Positions 41,208-51,208 of a stretch of 64,000 bases of DNA are shown one piece after another. The notes below the pieces were generated by a model, which was given only the letters and a program-made list of their open reading frames with translations, made no database searches and was not told the origin of the DNA. The position numbers were made by a program, and so were the translations under genes. How positions within the stretch are numbered: the stretch's first letter is position 1; every line of letters starts with the position of its first letter. Source of the DNA: an uncultured Dorea sp. (lineage in GTDB: Bacteria > Bacillota > Clostridia > Lachnospirales > Lachnospiraceae); assembly GCA_900543415.1 (NCBI GenBank), contig UQRE01000006.1, forward strand, positions 1-64,000, read 5' to 3'.

Positions 41208-42662
41208 ATGGCAGTGTTAGAAAATTTAGAACCTAAAAAAGTATTTCATTTTTTCGAGGAGATCAGCGAAGTTCCGCGTGGCACCTTCAACATTAAGGGA
41301 ATCAGTGATTATTGCACAAAATTTGCTAAGGATCGTAATTTAGAAGTGGTTCAGGACGAAGTGGGCAACGTTGTAATAAAGAAGCCGGGAACAACAGGTT
41401 ACGAAAATAGCGCACCTGTTATTTTGCAAGGTCACATGGACATGGTTTGTGAAAAACGTCCGGACAGCAATCATGATTTTACAAAAGATCCACTGGAACT
41501 TCAGATTGTGGATGGAAACATTGTGGCTAAAGATACAACATTAGGTGGTGACAATGGTATTGCGCTTGCAATGGCAATGGCGCTTTTGGACAGCGATGAT
41601 ATTCCGCATCCGCCGTTGGAGGTTTTATTTACGATAGACGAAGAAACCGGAATGGGCGGCGCAGCAGCAATTGATATGTCTCTGTTTAAAGGGAATATGC
41701 TGATCAATCTGGATTCCGAAGAAGAAGGAATCTTTACAGCGGGATGTGCCGGTGGAATCAATTATCAGAATCATATTCCGGTTAAGAAGGAAAGTGTTTC
41801 GGGAACAGAGGTTACTGTGCGTATCCACGAACTTCTCGGCGGTCATTCGGGATTTGAGATCACAAAACAGAGAGGAAATGCAAATAAGATGATGGGGCGT
41901 CTTTTAGATCGCATTTCTCGTGATGTAGATTTTGTTATTGAAACAATTGCAGGCGGTTCTAAAGACAATGTAATTGCTCTTAGCGCAACGGCAAAGATTG
42001 TTGTAAAGCCTGAAGATGTAGATAAAGTTAAAAAACACGTTGAAGAGATGAAGAAGTTATGGGATTCTGAATTTATGGGAGATGAACCAACACTTACCGT
42101 GGATGTTGCCGAGAATCCTGATGTGTCTGTTGCGGCTTTTGATAAAGACAGTACAGATCGTGTAATCTCTTATTTGATCATTTGTCCGAACGGAGTGATT
42201 GAGTACAGCAGAAAGCTTGCAGGAAGCGTAGAGACATCTTTAAATCTCGGAGTAGTAGAAACAAACGATGAAGAAAATTATGTAAAAGCTTCCTATCAGA
42301 TCCGCAGCTCTCTTGAGAGTAAGAAATATCAGGTTCGCGAACAGTTAGACCGTTGTGCAAAAGTTGTCGGAGCAAAAATAGTTGTTGCGAGCGAATATCC
42401 AGGATGGGAATATAAACCGGAATCAAAACTTCGCACAATTATGGTAGATACATATAAAGACATGTATGGAAAAGAACCGGAAATCGTTACGGTTCATGCC
42501 GGATTGGAGTGTGGATTATTCTTAAACAAACGTCCGGAGCTGGACTGCGTATCTATCGGATCTGATCTTAGAGATGTTCATTCCTTTAAGGAGAGTCTTG
42601 ACATTGCCTCCGCTGAGCGTGTATGGGACTATCTCAAAGAGCTTATGAGAAGATTAAAATAA
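41208..42662 (+). CDS. pepD: aminoacyl-histidine dipeptidase (Xaa-His dipeptidase)
   Basis: A 484-residue M20-family metallopeptidase that cleaves dipeptides such as carnosine. Metal-binding motifs: GHMDMVCEK, DTTLGGDNGIALA, TIDEETGMGGA and LLGGHSGFEI; the C-terminal VHAGLECGLF and SIGSDLRDVHS are typical. The ATG at 41208 is favoured because GAGAGGG lies 6 nt upstream; the ATG at 41202 abuts that site. It stands alone between promoter and terminator. Confidence 0.93.
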   Translation: MAVLENLEPKKVFHFFEEISEVPRGTFNIKGISDYCTKFAKDRNLEVVQDEVGNVVIKKPGTTGYENSAPVILQGHMDMVCEKRPDSNHDFTKDPLELQIVDGNIVAKDTTLGGDNGIALAMAMALLDSDDIPHPPLEVLFTIDEETGMGGAAAIDMSLFKGNMLINLDSEEEGIFTAGCAGGINYQNHIPVKKESVSGTEVTVRIHELLGGHSGFEITKQRGNANKMMGRLLDRISRDVDFVIETIAGGSKDNVIALSATAKIVVKPEDVDKVKKHVEEMKKLWDSEFMGDEPTLTVDVAENPDVSVAAFDKDSTDRVISYLIICPNGVIEYSRKLAGSVETSLNLGVVETNDEENYVKASYQIRSSLESKKYQVREQLDRCAKVVGAKIVVASEYPGWEYKPESKLRTIMVDTYKDMYGKEPEIVTVHAGLECGLFLNKRPELDCVSIGSDLRDVHSFKESLDIASAERVWDYLKELMRRLK

Positions 42663-42680
42663 ACAGAAGAAATCTATGAT

Positions 42681-42712
42681 GTCGGCAGAAAATATTTTCT
42701 GCCGGCTTTTTT
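42681..42712 (+). terminator. terminator after pepD
   Basis: A stem of about 12 bp, GTCGGCAGAAAA (from 42681) with TTTTCTGCCGGC (to 42706), is followed by T6. Confidence 0.85.
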
Positions 42713-42789
42713 AGTGGAAATTTATTTCTGTATCATAAAAATACTTTATCGTCTATATATTGCTAAGAAGTTGTTGTGTAGGAAAAATT

Positions 42790-43506
42790 ATGAAAGCATT
42801 TCATTCGGGAAGAATTATTTTACTATTATTTCTTTGTTCCTTTTTCTCGGTACTTACCGCAAATCGATGTCTTGAAATTGGAGTGCGCAATACTTGTCGG
42901 AAAAAGACGATACAAGATCAGGAATACCGCGCTCAATTTTTCTCGACAGAACAAAGGGAAGGTAACGCATTATTATCAAAAGAATGCCTTCGCTTTCTCC
43001 AGTGCGTGGAAAACGAAGTGAGTTATTACCCTGTTGCCGAATCTTCTGTGGATAAGTCTTTAACTACATCCTTTATTAATTGTTGGATGAAGGACAGGAG
43101 TTATGGAGGAGCACGAGGCCATGAGGGGACAGATCTTATGGCTTCTGTTAATAAAAGAGGGATTTATCCTATCGTCAGTATGACGGATGGCGTAGTAACA
43201 AACCTTGGATGGCTGGAAAAAGGCGGCTATCGAGTCGGCATTACTTCTGATAGTGGTACTTATTATTACTACGCTCATTTGGAAAGCTACTCTAACATTA
43301 ATGAAGGAGATCGGGTGAAAGCCGGAGAACTTTTAGGCTTCATGGGAGATTCTGGTTACGGGCCGGAGGGGACGACGGGTAATTTTGCGGTTCATTTACA
43401 TGTAGGAATCTATTTCTATGAAAATGGAAAAGAAGTAAGTGTGAATCCTTATTATGTCTTGAAATATTTAGAAAGTAAGAAGTTGAAATATGTGTTCAAA
43501 AATTGA
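42790..43506 (+). CDS. M23-family metallopeptidase, membrane-anchored
   Basis: A 238-residue peptidoglycan endopeptidase-like protein. An N-terminal membrane span or signal (ILLLFLCSFFSVLTA) places the catalytic domain outside. LytM zinc motifs are complete: HEGTD near residue 116, and HLHVG near 205 for the HxH part. The ATG at 42790 follows AGGAAAAA; the upstream in-frame start at 42760 lacks a ribosome site. The size and single domain resemble SpoIIQ/SpoIIGA-era sporulation M23 proteins, but a vegetative wall hydrolase is equally possible. Confidence 0.85.
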   Translation: MKAFHSGRIILLLFLCSFFSVLTANRCLEIGVRNTCRKKTIQDQEYRAQFFSTEQREGNALLSKECLRFLQCVENEVSYYPVAESSVDKSLTTSFINCWMKDRSYGGARGHEGTDLMASVNKRGIYPIVSMTDGVVTNLGWLEKGGYRVGITSDSGTYYYYAHLESYSNINEGDRVKAGELLGFMGDSGYGPEGTTGNFAVHLHVGIYFYENGKEVSVNPYYVLKYLESKKLKYVFKN

Positions 43507-43531
43507 GTTATAAGGATAGATGTGCTATAAT
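43503..43531 (+). promoter_or_regulatory. promoter of the rRNA methyltransferase operon
   Basis: TTGAGT (43503-43508), overlapping the M23 stop codon, and TATAAT (43526-43531) are 17 bp apart. It probably drives the tightly packed genes from 43605 onward. Confidence 0.65.
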
Positions 43532-43604
43532 AATTTATTATGGGTAATTATTGTTTACATTCACTTAAGGAAATAGATTGTCGTTTATTACAGGAGGAAA
43601 CAGC

Positions 43605-45011
43605 ATGAAGCTGCCAGAGATATTTGAAGAAAAAATGAAGGGACTATTAAAAGAGGAATTCCCAGAATATATTGCCTGCTATGAAGAGCCAAGGTATTAT
43701 GGTCTTCGCGTAAATACCGGAAAAATTTCCGTGGAAGATTTCAAAAAGATCTGTCCATTTGAGATTCAGCCGATTCCGTGGATTGAAAATGGATTCTACT
43801 ATGACGGGGAATCTGTAGTTCCGTCTAAGCATCCATACTATTTTGCAGGTCTTTATTATCTGCAGGAACCAAGCGCCATGACACCGGCTAACAGACTCCC
43901 TATTGAACCAGGGGATAAGGTTCTGGATGTATGTGCGGCGCCGGGCGGCAAGGCGACAGAGCTTGGAGCAAAATTAAAAGGCGAAGGTGTACTTATTGCG
44001 AACGATATCAGTAATTCCAGAGCAAAAGGGCTCCTTAAAAATATCGAAGTATTCGGGATTGGGAATGTTCTTGTTTTAAGTGAAGAACCGGGAAAGCTGG
44101 AAGGTTATTTTGAAGAATATTTTGATAAGATTCTTATTGACGCACCATGCTCCGGTGAAGGAATGTTCCGAAAAGACAAGAAAATGGTAAAGGCATGGGA
44201 GGAACATGGACCGGAATTTTTTGCCAATATCCAGAAAAGCATTATCACACAGGCTGCAAGAATGTTAAAGCCGGGGGGATTGATGCTTTATTCAACTTGT
44301 ACGTTTGATGCAAGAGAGAATGAAGGAAGCATTGAATATTTAAAAAATGCTTATCCGGAATTTGAGATTTTGGAAATTGCTCCTTATGAGGGATTTGAAA
44401 AAGGAATTCCGGAACTTACAAAAAATAAGGACAAAGAGTATGAAAAAACGGTCCGCATATTCCCGCACAAAATGAAAGGAGAAGGTCATTATCTGGCGCT
44501 TCTTAGAAAAGGGGATGAAAAAGCAGAGGCTAAACGACTTGCTGAAAAGACTGCTGCCTCAAAGGGTTCGGCGAGAAAGAGAGGAAAGAAACTTCCAGAA
44601 GATTTGGAGTTATTCTTTCAAGATATTTCTTGGGAGATGGATGCAAACCGTCTTGATATTCACGGGGAGCGCGTCTATTATATGCCGGAAGATTTACCGG
44701 ATGTAAAGGGAATCCGTTTCCTTCGCACAGGTTTATTGCTAGGTGAACTTAAGAAAAATCGTTTTGAGCCAAGTCAAGCGCTTGCCATGTGTTTGAAAAA
44801 AGAAGAATATAGGAAAGTTATTGATATTTCTGCTGAGGATGACAGAATTAGCCGCTACCTTAAAGGTGAAACGCTGGAGGTAGACGACTTGACAGATAAA
44901 AAAGCAAAAGGCTGGTATCTTATCTGTGTAGATGGATATCCGCTTGGATGGGGAAAGATTGCCGGAGGTACTTTGAAAAATAAATATCTTCCGGGATGGA
45001 GGCTTTGTTAA
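43605..45011 (+). CDS. RsmF-like rRNA (cytosine-C5)-methyltransferase
   Basis: A 468-residue NOL1/NOP2/sun-family enzyme. The SAM site is VCAAPGGKATELGAKL, and the two catalytic cysteine motifs are DAPCSGEGMFRKD and YSTCTF. A lysine-rich linker (about 315-340) leads to the C-terminal RNA-binding (PUA-like/NusB-independent) region with GYPLGWGKI. The ATG at 43605 has ACAGGAGG upstream, which rejects the in-frame start at 43578. The next gene starts at its stop (TAATG). Confidence 0.9.
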   Translation: MKLPEIFEEKMKGLLKEEFPEYIACYEEPRYYGLRVNTGKISVEDFKKICPFEIQPIPWIENGFYYDGESVVPSKHPYYFAGLYYLQEPSAMTPANRLPIEPGDKVLDVCAAPGGKATELGAKLKGEGVLIANDISNSRAKGLLKNIEVFGIGNVLVLSEEPGKLEGYFEEYFDKILIDAPCSGEGMFRKDKKMVKAWEEHGPEFFANIQKSIITQAARMLKPGGLMLYSTCTFDARENEGSIEYLKNAYPEFEILEIAPYEGFEKGIPELTKNKDKEYEKTVRIFPHKMKGEGHYLALLRKGDEKAEAKRLAEKTAASKGSARKRGKKLPEDLELFFQDISWEMDANRLDIHGERVYYMPEDLPDVKGIRFLRTGLLLGELKKNRFEPSQALAMCLKKEEYRKVIDISAEDDRISRYLKGETLEVDDLTDKKAKGWYLICVDGYPLGWGKIAGGTLKNKYLPGWRLC

Positions 45012-45721
45012 TGATCAGATTGGATAAATATTTGGCAGATATGGGCTGTGGTACAAGACAAGAAGTAAAGAAATTGATTCGAAGCGGACAAGTATCTGTA
45101 GATGGTGCAGTTGTAAAGAAACCAGATACAAAAGTGGAGCAAACAGTTCAAGAAGTCTGCTTAAACGGAGAAAAAGTTGGATATGAAAGCTTTGAATATT
45201 ATATGTTAAATAAACCAGCCGGAGTTATTTCAGCAACTGAGGATCGAAGCTGCCAGACTGTTGTGGATCTTATCAAAGAGAAGAAGAGAAAAGATCTGTT
45301 TCCTGTAGGGAGACTGGATAAGGACACGGAAGGGCTTCTGTTGATCACGAATGATGGAGAGCTGGCACATCGTCTGTTATCTCCGAAAAAACATGTGGAC
45401 AAATGTTATTTTGCCCGTGTATCCGGTAAGGTAACGGAAGACGATGTGAGAAGTTTTGAAAATGGAGTCAATATCGGAAGCCTAGAACAGCCGGAGATTA
45501 CAATGCCCGGAAAGCTTGAAATTATCACATCGGATGAGATTTCCCAGATTCATCTGACCATTCAGGAAGGAAAGTTTCACCAAGTAAAGCGGATGTTTCA
45601 AGCAGTTGGCAAAGAAGTGATTTATTTAAAACGACTTCGGATGGGTACACTTGTATTGGATGAAAACTTAAGTATCGGCGAATACCGCCCACTGACAAAA
45701 GAGGAGTTAGAAAAATTATGA
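45011..45721 (+). CDS. RsuA/RluB-family pseudouridine synthase
   Basis: A 236-residue rRNA pseudouridine synthase. The S4 RNA-binding domain (RLDKYLADMGCGTRQEVKKLI) is followed by the catalytic domain with GRLDKDTEGLLL (catalytic Asp) and HQVKRMFQAVGKEV. The ATG at 45011 is 8 nt after GGAGG and overlaps the preceding stop; an ATG at 44996 lies on the ribosome site. Target base (16S U516 or 23S sites) cannot be told from sequence. Confidence 0.92.
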   Translation: MIRLDKYLADMGCGTRQEVKKLIRSGQVSVDGAVVKKPDTKVEQTVQEVCLNGEKVGYESFEYYMLNKPAGVISATEDRSCQTVVDLIKEKKRKDLFPVGRLDKDTEGLLLITNDGELAHRLLSPKKHVDKCYFARVSGKVTEDDVRSFENGVNIGSLEQPEITMPGKLEIITSDEISQIHLTIQEGKFHQVKRMFQAVGKEVIYLKRLRMGTLVLDENLSIGEYRPLTKEELEKL

Positions 45722-46398
45722 TAAATTTGTTGAAAGACGTGGATGCAGTCATTTTTGATATGGATGGAACATTGATTGATTCCATGTGGATCTGGCCGGA
45801 TATCGATGATGTTTATTTAGAAAAATATCATCTTACGAAACCGGAAAATTTCCATGAAGGAATGGAGGGAATGAGTTACACAGAAGTAGCGCAGTATTTC
45901 CTTAATATTTTTCCAACACTGTCTATGACTATTGATGAAGTGATGGATGAATGGACACAGATGGCGCACGAACGATACGTGACTCAAGTTGATTTAAAGA
46001 ACGGGGCGCTGGAATTCCTTGACACATTGAAAAAAGCAGGGATTAAAACAGGAATTGCCACCAGCAATGGTCGAACCCTCGTGGATGATACACTGGAGGC
46101 GCTTAAGATCCGTTCTTTATTTGATAGTGTTAAATGTGCCTGCGAAGCAGGCGCCGGAAAACCTGCACCGGATGTTTACCTTCTGGTGGCAAAGGAGATG
46201 GGCGTACAGCCTGAGCGTTGTCTTGTATTTGAAGATGTACCAATGGGAATCTTGGCAGGAAAAAATGCGGGAATGACTGTCTGCGCGGTGGAAGATGATT
46301 TTTCTGCCCCGCAGCGCGGGAAAAAACGTGAATTAGCGGATTATTATATTCAAGATTATGACGATATTAAAAATGGAACATATGAGGTGTTAAAATAA
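45718..46398 (+). CDS. HAD-superfamily hydrolase, beta-phosphoglucomutase-like
   Basis: A 226-residue HAD phosphatase. Motif I is FDMDGTLIDS, motif II TSNGRT, motif III region GAGKPAPDVY, and motif IV VFEDVPMGILAGKNAG. The four-helix cap between motifs I and II marks subclass I. It overlaps the pseudouridine synthase gene by 4 nt (ATGA) and the next by 1 nt. Substrate is unknown. Confidence 0.9.
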   Translation: MINLLKDVDAVIFDMDGTLIDSMWIWPDIDDVYLEKYHLTKPENFHEGMEGMSYTEVAQYFLNIFPTLSMTIDEVMDEWTQMAHERYVTQVDLKNGALEFLDTLKKAGIKTGIATSNGRTLVDDTLEALKIRSLFDSVKCACEAGAGKPAPDVYLLVAKEMGVQPERCLVFEDVPMGILAGKNAGMTVCAVEDDFSAPQRGKKRELADYYIQDYDDIKNGTYEVLK

Positions 46399-48317
46399 TG
46401 AGCAATGGTTTTTTACCGATTTGTAAAAGAGATATGGAAGAACGTGGTTGGGAACAGCTTGATTTTGTTTATGTGTGCGGGGATGCCTATGTGGATCATC
46501 CTTCTTTTGGACACGCTATTATTATGCGTACATTAGAAGCACACGGTTATAAGGTCGGAATCATTTCTCAGCCGGATTGGAAAAATCCGGAAAGCATTAT
46601 GGAGTTTGGAGAACCAAGGCTTGCTTTTCTTGTGTCTTCCGGTAATATGGACTCCATGGTGAACCATTATTCTGTATCGAAGAAACGAAGGAAAACAGAT
46701 GCCTATACACCGGGCGGAGTCATGGGAAAACGCCCTGATTATGCGGCGATTGTATATAGTAATCTTATCCGTCAAGTGTACAAAAAGACGCCGATTATTT
46801 TAGGTGGAATTGAAGCAAGCCTTCGAAGACTTGCTCATTATGATTATTGGTCGGATAAATTAAAGCGTTCCATTTTACTGGATTCCGGAGCAGATCTTAT
46901 TTCTTATGGAATGGGTGAGCGTTCGATTGTAGAAATCGCGGAAGCTCTTGACAGTGGAATTGATATCAAAGATATTACCTTTATTGACGGGACAGTCTGC
47001 AAGGTGAAGAGTCTGGACTCCGTCTATGATGCGATTCTTCTGCCTTCTTATGAAGAGTTAAAGAAAGAGAAATTAAACTACGCAAAAAGTTTTTATACAC
47101 AATATTGCAATACCGATCCCTTTACAGGAAAACGAATGGCGGAAGCGTATGGTGAGCACTTGTATGTGGTACAGAATCCACCGTCAAAACCGCTTACACA
47201 AGCGGAGATGGATAGAACGTACAGTTATCCTTATATGAGAACTTATCACCCGTCTTACGAAGAAGCGGGCGGCGTTCCGGCGATCCGTGAGGTGAAATTC
47301 AGTCTGATCAGTAACAGGGGATGTTTTGGGGGCTGTAATTTCTGTGCACTGACATTTCATCAAGGACGGATCATTCAGACGAGAAGCCATGAGTCCCTTG
47401 TCAATGAAGCAAAAAAAATGATCTGGGAAGAAGATTTTAAAGGTTATATTCACGATGTGGGAGGCCCAACTGCTGATTTCCGACATCCTGCCTGCGATAA
47501 ACAGCTGGAACATGGAGTGTGTAAGAATCGACAATGTTTATTCCCGACACCTTGTAAGAATCTGAAGGCAGACCACAAGGATTATATCGAACTTTTAAAG
47601 AAGTTAAGAGAGCTGCCGAATGTAAAAAAAGTGTTTATTCGGTCAGGAATAAGATTTGACTATGTACTTGCGGATCCTGATGATACATTTTTCTATGGAT
47701 TGTGCGAACACCATGTCAGTGGACAGCTGAAAGTGGCGCCGGAGCATGTGGCAGATGCGGTGCTTACGAAAATGGGAAAGCCTAAAAATAGTGTTTATCA
47801 AGCATTTGTCAAAAAATATAAAAAAATCAATCAGCAATTAGGAAAGGAGCAGTATCTTGTTCCGTATCTTATGTCTTCACATCCGGGTTCGACAATGAAA
47901 GAAGCGGTGGAACTGGCAGAATATTTAAGAGATCTTGGATATATGCCGGAACAGGTACAGGACTTTTATCCGACACCATCTACGATCTCAACATGTATGT
48001 ACTATACAGGCGTTGATCCAAGAGATATGAAACCGGTATATGTTCCGAAGAATCCTCATGAGAAAGCAATGCAGAGAGCATTGATCCAGTATCGGAATCC
48101 GAAAAACTACGATTTGGTTCTTGAGGCATTGAAAAAAGCAGACCGCATGGATCTGGTGGGCTATGACAAACATTGTCTGATCCGTCCAAAGAGATCGGAA
48201 GCAGGAAAGGAACGTAATTATTCTAAAGCAGACGGTAAACAATCCGCGAACGGACGGAAGAAGAAAAAGACAATCCGTAATGTTCACAAGAAAAAAACTG
48301 GGGGCAGAAAATCATGA
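46398..48317 (+). CDS. ygiQ: YgiQ-family radical SAM protein
   Basis: A 639-residue radical SAM enzyme. The cluster motif is CFGGCNFC within NRGCFGGCNFCALTFHQGR (about residues 311-329). The N-terminal UPF0313 domain (FLPICKRDMEERGW) and the cysteine pair regions HPACDKQLEHGVCKNRQC fit the YgiQ family. The C-terminal 45 residues are very Lys/Arg-rich, possibly RNA-binding. The reaction is unknown. Overlaps its neighbours on both sides by 1-4 nt. Confidence 0.93.
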   Translation: MSNGFLPICKRDMEERGWEQLDFVYVCGDAYVDHPSFGHAIIMRTLEAHGYKVGIISQPDWKNPESIMEFGEPRLAFLVSSGNMDSMVNHYSVSKKRRKTDAYTPGGVMGKRPDYAAIVYSNLIRQVYKKTPIILGGIEASLRRLAHYDYWSDKLKRSILLDSGADLISYGMGERSIVEIAEALDSGIDIKDITFIDGTVCKVKSLDSVYDAILLPSYEELKKEKLNYAKSFYTQYCNTDPFTGKRMAEAYGEHLYVVQNPPSKPLTQAEMDRTYSYPYMRTYHPSYEEAGGVPAIREVKFSLISNRGCFGGCNFCALTFHQGRIIQTRSHESLVNEAKKMIWEEDFKGYIHDVGGPTADFRHPACDKQLEHGVCKNRQCLFPTPCKNLKADHKDYIELLKKLRELPNVKKVFIRSGIRFDYVLADPDDTFFYGLCEHHVSGQLKVAPEHVADAVLTKMGKPKNSVYQAFVKKYKKINQQLGKEQYLVPYLMSSHPGSTMKEAVELAEYLRDLGYMPEQVQDFYPTPSTISTCMYYTGVDPRDMKPVYVPKNPHEKAMQRALIQYRNPKNYDLVLEALKKADRMDLVGYDKHCLIRPKRSEAGKERNYSKADGKQSANGRKKKKTIRNVHKKKTGGRKS

Positions 48318-49075
48318 GAATCGCAATTGTAACAGGCGCTTCTTCCGGGATGGGAAGAGAATTTGCAAGACAGATTCCAAGACTGTATCAAAATTTGGAT
48401 GAAATCTGGCTTGTAGCAAGAAGGACAGAGCGACTGAAAGAATTAAAAGAAGAATTACCGATTCCGGTGCGCATTTTCGATGGCGATCTGGAGCGTGATT
48501 ATATTTATGAAAAAATAGACCGCGAACTTTTTCTGACAAAGAGTGACATCCGAATGTTGGTCAACAGTGCCGGATTTGGAAAAGTAGGATCGTTAAAAGA
48601 GGCAGAACAAAAAGAGCAGCTTAGTATGATCCGCGTAAATTGTGAGGCGCTTACGAAGATGTGTATGGTCTGTATGCCTTATTTTTCTAAAGGGAGCCGG
48701 ATTCTAAATGTGGCTTCTGTTGCGGCATTTACTCCACAGCCGGGATTCGCAGTGTATGCAGCTTCTAAAGCATATGTATATAATTTCTCCAGAGCGATTC
48801 GGGAAGAATTTCGAAAAGACGGAATCAGTGTTACGGCAGTCTGTCCGGGACCTGTCAGAACAGAATTCTTCCTTCGAAGTGGTGAGCTGGCGGGAGACAG
48901 CCGGAAATTTGTTGAGGCGGAAGCAAAAGACGTCGTTCGACAGGCATTAAAAGATGCTGTTATGAGAAAGGGTGATTCTGTATATTCGCTTCCTATGAAA
49001 GCAGGAAAACTTGCATCCAGACTGTGCCCGGCAGGGCTCGTGGCTTATGTTATGGGACGCATCAATCACGTATAG
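48314..49075 (+). CDS. short-chain dehydrogenase/reductase
   Basis: A 253-residue classical SDR. The nucleotide motif is TGASSGMG (about 7-14), followed by NSAGFG, the catalytic Ser in NVASVAAF and YAASK (Tyr-x-x-x-Lys). R residues after the first strand (VARRTERL) suggest NADP preference. The substrate is unknown. It overlaps ygiQ by 4 nt. Confidence 0.9.
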   Translation: MRIAIVTGASSGMGREFARQIPRLYQNLDEIWLVARRTERLKELKEELPIPVRIFDGDLERDYIYEKIDRELFLTKSDIRMLVNSAGFGKVGSLKEAEQKEQLSMIRVNCEALTKMCMVCMPYFSKGSRILNVASVAAFTPQPGFAVYAASKAYVYNFSRAIREEFRKDGISVTAVCPGPVRTEFFLRSGELAGDSRKFVEAEAKDVVRQALKDAVMRKGDSVYSLPMKAGKLASRLCPAGLVAYVMGRINHV

Positions 49076-49096
49076 ACATAAGGAGTAAAGATTGAA

Positions 49097-49672
49097 ATGA
49101 CAATAGAAAAGGGACAGCCGGGCTATATCAAAGCCCGCAAGATGAAATATCTTATATTTGCGATTGTTGAATTCGCAATTGTGGCAGCACTTGTGATACT
49201 CGGATATGTGCAAACAGGTTCTAAGATGAATCTTCTTACTGTCGTGGCTGTGGTAGGGTGTCTGCCTGCTGCCAAAATGTTGGTAGAATTTATTGCTATG
49301 GCACCACATGAGAGTATTGAACCTAAGAAGTATACCGAAATTGAAGAAAAAGCACCATTACTTACGAAAATGTATGACATGATTCTTACCGTGAATGATA
49401 AGATGATGCCCGTAGAAGTCTTCGTGATTTCCGGACATGTCATCTGCGGATATGCATCCAGCGATAAGACAGATGAAGTTAAGACAGCAAGGTTTTTGAA
49501 ACATATGCTGGAAAAAAATCATTATGAAAAAATTACCGTGAAGGTTTTCCATGATTATACAGCATTTTTATCCAGAGCCGAGGGAATGAATAACATGGCG
49601 GCTGTTGATCATGCTGATACAAAAAGAAGAGAACACAAGATCAAAAACCTGATTTTAAGCACATCCATGTAA
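49097..49672 (+). CDS. conserved membrane protein of unknown function
   Basis: A 191-residue protein with a short basic N-terminus, two membrane spans (about 18-40 and 48-68) and a cytoplasmic C-terminal domain of about 120 residues (VEVFVISGHVICGYASSD, then KITVKVFHDYTAFLSRAEGM). No known motif was recognised. The ribosome site is AAGGAG. It lies between SDR and RluA-type genes in the same operon-like run. Confidence 0.75.
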   Translation: MTIEKGQPGYIKARKMKYLIFAIVEFAIVAALVILGYVQTGSKMNLLTVVAVVGCLPAAKMLVEFIAMAPHESIEPKKYTEIEEKAPLLTKMYDMILTVNDKMMPVEVFVISGHVICGYASSDKTDEVKTARFLKHMLEKNHYEKITVKVFHDYTAFLSRAEGMNNMAAVDHADTKRREHKIKNLILSTSM

Positions 49673-49685
49673 AAGAGAGTATATT

Positions 49686-50705
49686 ATGCGAGAAATTGTG
49701 ATCAAAGAAAATGAAGCCGGACAGCGTTTTGACAAGTTTTTAAAAAAATATCTGTCAGAGGCGACCGGTGGTTTTCTGTATAAAATGCTTCGAAAAAAGA
49801 ATATTGTATTGAATGGGAAAAAAGCAACCGGAAATGAAAAATTGAACTGCGGAGACAAAGTGAAATTTTTTCTTGCAGATGAAACGATTGATAAATTCTC
49901 AGGAAAAGAGAAAGCTTCTGCCAGATATGAAACGCTTCCTAAGACCAGCCTTTCTGTTCTTTATGAAGATGATCATGTGCTGATCTTCAACAAACCTGCC
50001 GGACTTTTGTCCCAGAAATCAAAGGCTGATGACGTATCGGTAGTTGAATATTTGATTCAGTATCTGTTGAAAACCGGAAGTTTAAAACAAGAAGACCTTA
50101 CAACCTTTAAGCCTTCCATCTGTAATCGTCTGGATCGAAACACAAGCGGCCTCATTACCGCCGGAAAAAGTCTTGCCGGACTTCAGAAATTAGGGGAACT
50201 ATTCAAAGAAAGAACAATGAAAAAGTATTATCTCTGCCTTGTAAAGGGAAGAGTGGACAAGAAGCAGTATATTTGTGGATTCCTTCACAAAGATGAAAAG
50301 ACAAATACAGTGCGGGTTCAGGAAAACAGACTTCTTAAAGATGACCTTCCGATCGAGACGGAATATGAGCCGATCGCATGGAAGAAAGATGTGACACTGT
50401 TAAAGGTTCATTTGATCACCGGGCGCACACACCAGATCCGTGCACATCTTGCTTCCGTTGGCCATCCTCTCATCGGAGATACAAAATACGGAGAAGAGAA
50501 GGTTAACGGAAGGTACCGTACAAAATATCATTTGAAATGGCAGCTTCTTCATGCATATGAGCTTATCTTTCCAAAGCTTGATCCACCTTTTGAAGCATTA
50601 TCAAAGAGGAGGGTGACTGCCCCTGTGCCAAAAGAATTTTACCAGATGATAAAGGAGACAGAATGGGAACATGGAACTCAAGAGGCCTTAGAGGTTCTAC
50701 ACTAG
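49686..50705 (+). CDS. RluA-family pseudouridine synthase
   Basis: A 339-residue synthase. The S4 domain (GQRFDKFLKKYL) is followed by the catalytic RluA signature NRLDRNTSGL, and HLITGRTHQIRAHLASVGHPLIGDTKYG. This architecture matches RluC/RluD-type 23S rRNA modification. Its last 43 nt overlap the recU start in a different frame. Confidence 0.93.
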   Translation: MREIVIKENEAGQRFDKFLKKYLSEATGGFLYKMLRKKNIVLNGKKATGNEKLNCGDKVKFFLADETIDKFSGKEKASARYETLPKTSLSVLYEDDHVLIFNKPAGLLSQKSKADDVSVVEYLIQYLLKTGSLKQEDLTTFKPSICNRLDRNTSGLITAGKSLAGLQKLGELFKERTMKKYYLCLVKGRVDKKQYICGFLHKDEKTNTVRVQENRLLKDDLPIETEYEPIAWKKDVTLLKVHLITGRTHQIRAHLASVGHPLIGDTKYGEEKVNGRYRTKYHLKWQLLHAYELIFPKLDPPFEALSKRRVTAPVPKEFYQMIKETEWEHGTQEALEVLH

Positions 50706-51208
50706 AAGATATGATTAACCGGACCAATGAGCGGTATCAGGAACAGAAACTTGCGCTGATCCAGAAAATACCAACGCCTATCACACCGGTGAAAATGGAT
50801 AAAGAACACCGTCATATCACACTGGCTTATTTTGATCAGCGAAGTACCGTAGACTATATCGGGGTTGTACAGGGAATTCCCGTATGCTTTGACGCGAAGG
50901 AGTGCGTCGCAGATACATTTCCTCTTCAAAATGTACATGAACACCAGGTGGAATTTATGCAGGCATTTGAAAGGCAGGAAGGAATTGCATTTCTTTTGAT
51001 TTATTATTCTGCAAGACATATTTTGTATTATATGCGGTGCGAGGAACTTCTGACCTATGTAAAAAGAGCAGAAAACGGCGGAAGAAAAAGTATCAGATTT
51101 GATGAACTGGACCCTCGTTTTTTCCTGAATTTAAAAAATGGTTATCTGGTGCCTTATCTGGATGGAATCAATCTTGATCTTACTGTTCGTGAAGAACTTG
51201 ACAAATAA
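50663..51208 (+). CDS. recU: Holliday junction resolvase RecU
   Basis: A 181-residue Firmicute-type Holliday junction resolvase. Family blocks are clear: STLEDMINRTNERY, a PTPITPVKM segment, STVDYIGV with the catalytic Asp, FDAKE (the D-x-K nuclease motif) and FPLQNVHEHQVEFM. The ATG at 50663 has AAAGGAGA upstream, giving a 43-nt overlap with the RluA-family gene. In Bacillus recU pairs with a PBP gene; here it does not. Its strand-exchange partners ruvAB and recG are elsewhere in the window. Confidence 0.92.
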   Translation: MGTWNSRGLRGSTLEDMINRTNERYQEQKLALIQKIPTPITPVKMDKEHRHITLAYFDQRSTVDYIGVVQGIPVCFDAKECVADTFPLQNVHEHQVEFMQAFERQEGIAFLLIYYSARHILYYMRCEELLTYVKRAENGGRKSIRFDELDPRFFLNLKNGYLVPYLDGINLDLTVREELDK